Shown: positions 44,001 to 50,000 of the stretch, piece after piece | Layout: each line of letters starts with the position of its first letter | Position numbering within the stretch: position 1 is the first letter of the stretch | NCBI GenBank assembly: GCA_028752905.1 | Contig: JAQNBH010000017.1 | Location: 34,436,364 to 34,500,363 of the forward strand | From: Cladorhizidae sp. MBARI D1340-BT2 | Taxonomy: Eukaryota; Porifera; Demospongiae; Poecilosclerida; Cladorhizidae | Direction of reading: 5' to 3' | Length of the DNA: 64,000 nucleotides | Made by a program: the position numbers and the translations under genes | The notes under the pieces: generated by a model | Database searches by the model: none | The model's input: only the letters and a program-made list of their open reading frames with translations | What the model was told of the DNA's origin: nothing

Positions 44001-47000
44001 GATTGCTTCTATCATGAAACTATGCAGCATGATATAAGGTATTGTTCACTCATCCATCATCGTATTGTGAATTGGCCATAACTTGGACAAATCTGGAAAT
44101 ACTCTTAAATGATGTATGTCCATAGCAATCTCCTTACAAGATTGTCACTACTGCGACAATCCTCACCAAAGTTGTCAGAATTTTTCCATACCATTAACAA
44201 CCTTCTTCCAAGATCGTCGTGCATTTATAACATGTGTATACTACTTCCCTACAAGTTGTTGTAATCCTTACAAGGTTGTGACAACTTTGTCACTAGCTTT
44301 GCCGATCTTGTTTTTTTAATATGGTAAACTTAAAAATATCTACACACATATATATGCATACAATTATGAAGTGTCTATATTCCATTCCCAAACATATTTC
44401 ATGTAGTTGGAAGTTAAGAGTCCTGACACAATTTAACCATGGTTGAGCAAGCACTTCCTTCAGGTGTGTGCAGTGCATGTAATTGTGCAGTTTAAAATGG
44501 ATGGATCTGTAGTTCTTACTTTGTTGAGTGCAGTCACTATTTCAATCATGAACTTGAGATTTGATTGACGGCACCAAAAAAGAAACAAGGCAAAAACATT
44601 GAAAAGTTTGCTTTCATGTATGCCAGCTTTCCTTGATTGACTTTATGTACAACAAGTCTTCTGTACTTATTATTAATACTGTGTATACCAAGAAAGATTT
44701 TCTGTGTCCAGCAAAGAGAGGAGAAGATAGATTTGGGGGGTTGACAATTCTGTCAGCATGCTCGGTCAAACCTACATAAAGAAGTAGTATTCAAAAAGTT
44801 GAAGCTTGAAGTGTGCATATCCTCCTCCGATGTCAACAAGATCCACGATCAAAAATACATTGAGAAATTCTAACTGTTACGCCCAATTCTTGCTTACCAG
44901 GAGAATGGCTATTAGAGGTAATGGTGAGATAGGTAGTAATTTGACCCAGCTTTTCCTCCTCAAAAATAATGTTATACCAGCACTTAAAGTATGTGTTGTG
45001 ATTTATAAACACCGTAGAGAGAAAGATTTTATACAACTAGATCTCAAACACGAGGTCTAGGAATCGACAATACAGTACAGACATATTATAACAGGCAATA
45101 ATAAGAACTAGTGTCATGCACATAACTAGTAGTACAAAGTTCAAGTTAGTTCCAGATCACCACATTCACCCCTTTGTTAGGAGGTGATCTTATAGGCAAG
45201 ACGGTCGATAGGTGATGGATGCGTTCAGAACGACGTAAGGGAGCTTCTTGAATTGGAGAATTGGGTGGTACCTGAGCCGGAGTTAGTTCCGCCCCGGAGG
45301 ATATCGAGGTAGGCATAGGTCGAGAGTTAAGCTCTGGTTCAAGTGAGGGTCGGGAAAGCGATATCAGAGGGAGCGCCTCATCCATAGCCGGCATCGGAGG
45401 GAGAGTATTGTCCCCCAGTTTACCACACAGGGCTAGGTGCTTGGTAGACACGGTCGTTTCCCTGCCGTCTGGATACCGGATGTGAGCATAATGGGGATTC
45501 TCAATGAGCTCCACCTCATCGACCCAGTGGGTCCATTTTTCTGGTTCGGATGTGACGCTTGAGGAAGACGGGCCCAGGAGAAGTCAGCCAGGTAGGGATG
45601 AAGTTTCCGGACGTAGACCGTCAGGAGAAATGGAAGAGACGCTCATGGGGAGTCTCATTAGTAGTCGTACAGAGAAGTGAGTATATGGAGTGGAGGACAT
45701 CAGGGAGGACCTTCTGCCAGTACTTGATGGGGAGATTCTCTGATCTGCAGGCCATCGTGACAGCTCTCCTCACAGTTCCATTGCACTTCTCTATTTGTCC
45801 ATTGCGTGCAGGATTATAAGGTGTGGTGTGGCTTGTTGCTACTCCTTTCCCAGCAAGGTAGGTCCGCAGTTCATGACTAATTAAAGAGGGCCCTCGATCA
45901 GAATGCACGAAAGCCGGCATCCCGAAGACAGAGAATAGCATTCAATTACAGTACTGGCATTCATATCAGGACAAGGGAAAACGAAGGGAAAACGTGAATA
46001 CTCATCGATGACGTTGAGGAAATATGAGTTCTTGTTATTAGTGGGGAGAGGTCCTTTGAAATCGTTGTTCAACCTCTCGAAGGGTTGAGTTGCCTTGATG
46101 AGGTGGCTTTTGACAGGTCGATAGAACCTGGGCTTGCATTCACAGCAGATCTGACAAGAATTTGTCATTCTCTTTATTTCTTCAATGGAAAACGGTAGGT
46201 TTCAGCTACGAACAAAATCTGACATCCTCGTAATACCTGGATGGCAAAGCGACTGATGGAGCAGGTACAAAGAGTCATCTAGGGAGGCAGCACAGGTACT
46301 GCGTAAGAAAGTGTCAGGTGGTATGTTCTCTTTTCCGGGGCAATAGATAATATCATAACTGTAGCAGGACAGCTCTACCCGCCAACGCATGATATTATCA
46401 TTCTTGATTTTTCCCTTATGTCGCTGGCAAACATATAGTACACAGACTTCTGGTCAGTCTTCAAGCAGAAATTCATCCAGTTAGGTAGTGTTTCCAACGG
46501 CGGATAGATTCTATAATGGCCTGGGCCTCTTTCTCGATGGAGGGATGTCGGATCTCGGGCCCTTGTAGTGTCCTCGAGAAGAAAGCTACAGGATGTCCAG
46601 CTTGGTTCAAGGTTGCAGCTATAGCCACTTCTGATGCATCCGTCTCCACTTCAAAAGGTAACTCTTCATCCACGGCCATTACTACCTATTCTTCAATACT
46701 TTTCTTTAGACTTTCAAAAGCCACAATAGCATCAGCAGACAAAGGAAAAGTTTTGCAACTGTTTATGGGGCTCATTCTGTCTGAAAACCCAGAAATCCAT
46801 TGAGAGTAGTAAGAAAATAGCCCTTTAAATACATCTATTGAGATACTTGATACTGTTGGGGACAGGAAGCTCTCGAAGAGGTCTCAAGCGCTAAGGGTCC
46901 GGGCGGATCTCACCCTCTTCTACAACGCAACCGAGGATGGCGAGGCATCTAGTTGAGAAGACACTCTTTTCATCATTGTAGGTCATGTTTCTCCATTTGG

Positions 47001-50000
47001 CTGCCGCGAGGAAGAGCTCTAGATTGGTATCATGCTCGTCTTGGTCTTTTCCACATATGGTAAGGTTGTCCAAATAAGGGAAAACACCAGCTAAGTGTTC
47101 CTTATGCACAAATTCGGTCATTTCCATTGGAAACACGTAACGCCATTAGTCACACCGAATGGGACCCGTGTGAACTGGTATAAGCCATTGCTTACCTCAA
47201 ATGCCGTTCTTCCTTCCTAAGCGGAACTTGGTGGTACGCACTTCGTAGGTCGATAGTGCTGAATATACCCGGTACTGAGCAATGGAGTTTACCTGGTCAC
47301 ATATGCGTGGAAGAGGGAAAGCATCCAATAGTGTAAACCTATTGATAGTTTGTGAATAGTCTACTACCATCCTCCTTTTGTGGTTATCACCCTTTGCAAC
47401 GACAACTTGGGCTCTCCAGGGCGACTTGCTAGGCTCAATAATCGCTTCTTTCAGGAGCCGTCGTGTTTCTGCGGTAATGAATAGCGAATCTTCGCGACTA
47501 TACTTGCGTGACTTGGTCGCAATCGGGTGGCAGTCATCTGTTAGATTAGAGAACAACTGTGGTGGGCTAATATTCAAAGTGCTTAGACCACAGATAGATA
47601 GCGAAGACTTAGGACCACCATATTAAAAAAAAAACTCTCATGTTGCGTCTGGAAGTCTAAGCCTAGTATGAGGTCAGCGCACAGTTCGGGGAGGACGGAT
47701 TGGCATACCCGGGGGTAGATTCTACCCCCAAATACGAGGCCAACAAGACAATAACCACTCACATTTGTTGCCACTGAGGATGTAGCCATCGATATCGTTC
47801 CCGACGAAGGATAGACATGAAGAGCTGCCGATTTCACCAGTCCCGGATGAATGAAGTTTTCAGAGCTCTCACTATCAACGAGGGCCTTGGCTTCAAATCC
47901 ATCTACGCTCACCATGGTCGTCGACTTAGCAAGTGACAGGAGCACCTCAGCGGAGATGGTAGCGAGTGTAGGTCACCACATTGTGGCTGACATCCTCCCT
48001 TCAGACAGGGGTGGGGCACCACTTCGGCAAACTTTCTGAAAGTGTCCCTTCTTTTGGCACTTGGAACACGTGACATCGCGAGCAGGGCACCTGGAGCGAG
48101 GATGCCTTTGGTAGCCACAGAAGAAGCACTTCTGTCCTTGAAAACAAGATGCTGTAGCAAGAGTAGAAGGGTTGACAGCCGGGTCAGAGTCTGGTAGAAC
48201 ATTGTCTGCTGGTAAGACGGCAGCATTGAATGATAGGGGAGTTGCCGTATACAACTCTGAGCTGCGTGCTGCTGATTCTAGTGATCTGGCTTGATCGAAC
48301 ATAGTCTTGAGGCCCAGAGTATTATTTTCCAATAACCTTTGGCAGAATTTAAACCAGAGATGAAAGTGTCCCTAACGCTCTCCTCACAATATTTAACCGA
48401 GGAGACATTCTGGTAGTTACAGTCTTTGCTAAGCGTTTTGAGGACCTGGAGGTATTCATCCAGGTTCTCCGCAGACTATTGGCACCTCGTAGCAAGGATA
48501 TGTCGGGCATAGACTTTGTTGGTAGGCTTTATATGGAGAGTGTGCAGCATCTCAATCGCCGTTGGGTAATCTCCACAGTCTTTGATGTATTGGTAGATCT
48601 TAGGAGACAGAAAGTTTGTGAGTACTCCGAGTTTGTCCAAACCCTCTCGGTCGAGGACAATGAGAAAGTTCTGGAATGTCCTCCTCCAGTGGAGCCAATC
48701 CTTTGAGGCGTCACTCGAGTTTGGGTTTGGGTCTGCCTCCAAACGTTCTGGACGAAGCACTTTATCCATCCAGAGATATAGTTGTATAAATTGTTGTGAT
48801 TTATAAACACCATAGAGAGAAAGGTTTTATACAACTAGATCTCAAACATGAGGTCTAGGAATCGACAATACAGTACAGACATATAACGGGCAATAATAAG
48901 AACTAGTGTCATGCGCATAACTATCTAGTAGTACAAAGTTCAAGTTAGTTCAAGATCACTACATTATGGGTCCAAGACAAGAAGTTCTTAAATTTCAAAA
49001 TGCTCTAATAAGGTTGAGTATTCCGTGGGAGCTTTTATCAGATAGAGCACTACTCAATTATTGCTGGTGAAGCAGGGGAAATTAGTTACAAAGACCAGCT
49101 AGTAGTTCATATAAGGTGGACAGATGATGGTCATTATTCCTGATGAAGGCTAGAGAATCTAGTCGAAACGTCAAGAGAGTAAAATTCAAGTTGATTATTG
49201 AGAAGGTTATTTATATAGTGAATACATTATACACTCTGAAAACACTAAAAATATCAGTTAAAGTTCATGGACTAACTGGTTCTCAGAATTGTATTAAAAA
49301 GTCATTTAAAACAACAACAAAAAACCATCTACATGCTATGCACCAATGTGTCCTTATGACCAAATTAACAAAAGCACTTCATATATTCACAGCTTAGTTA
49401 GTGGTGTGATTGGCCATATACCCAAGCATTGTAATAACTGACCATAATCATTCATGCAGTCTCTGCAACCTTCCACTCCCACTACAGAATATGACTCATG
49501 TTCTCCACTGCAGCAAATCGGTTGGCTGCCATTGAAAACTTCACCAATAAAGTCACCACTACATCCAGTTGCTGCATAGCACTGTGCTTGGTTTTGTCCA
49601 TTTGATGTGATACCTAATAGCATAACAAGAACAATGCTATTTACTGCATACAAAATCAGCAGGTGATGTAGGTCATATTGTGACACAATGTCATTCATAT
49701 ATGCATATGTAGCATCTAGGAAAAAACTATAAACTAGCACCACTGATTTGTCCTTATAGAAAGCTCTAAAAGCTAGCTAGCTAACTACCTTTAAAATACT
49801 TAATATGAACTAGCGTGAATGATTTCTGGGAAATGACCCTATCTGTACATCAGGGCATCCTATTTCTATGTACCCACCAACAGAAACTAAACATTTTCAA
49901 CTGCTTTAGCAAACATGAAGTACAAGCTTATGAGCAGTGCTTATTAGAAGTGGAACACTTAACTTTCAGCTCATTAAATGTTCTCTGCAACAAGAGGAAT

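Larger units (their letters stand above)
44994..48963 (-). mobile_element. Gypsy-type LTR retrotransposon G1, U3 copy, both LTRs
   Basis: A structurally complete, 3970-bp element on the minus strand. LTRs are at 44994-45164 and 48792-48963; flanks are GTATG on the left and TTATG on the right, a 5-bp target duplication with one mismatch. Internal order is gag, zinc knuckles, protease, RT, RNase H, integrase. Several frame breaks are shared with the U1 copy, so it was dead before that duplication. It lies in the intron between the Cys-rich exon and the first Calx-beta exon, in the sense direction. Confidence 0.87.
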
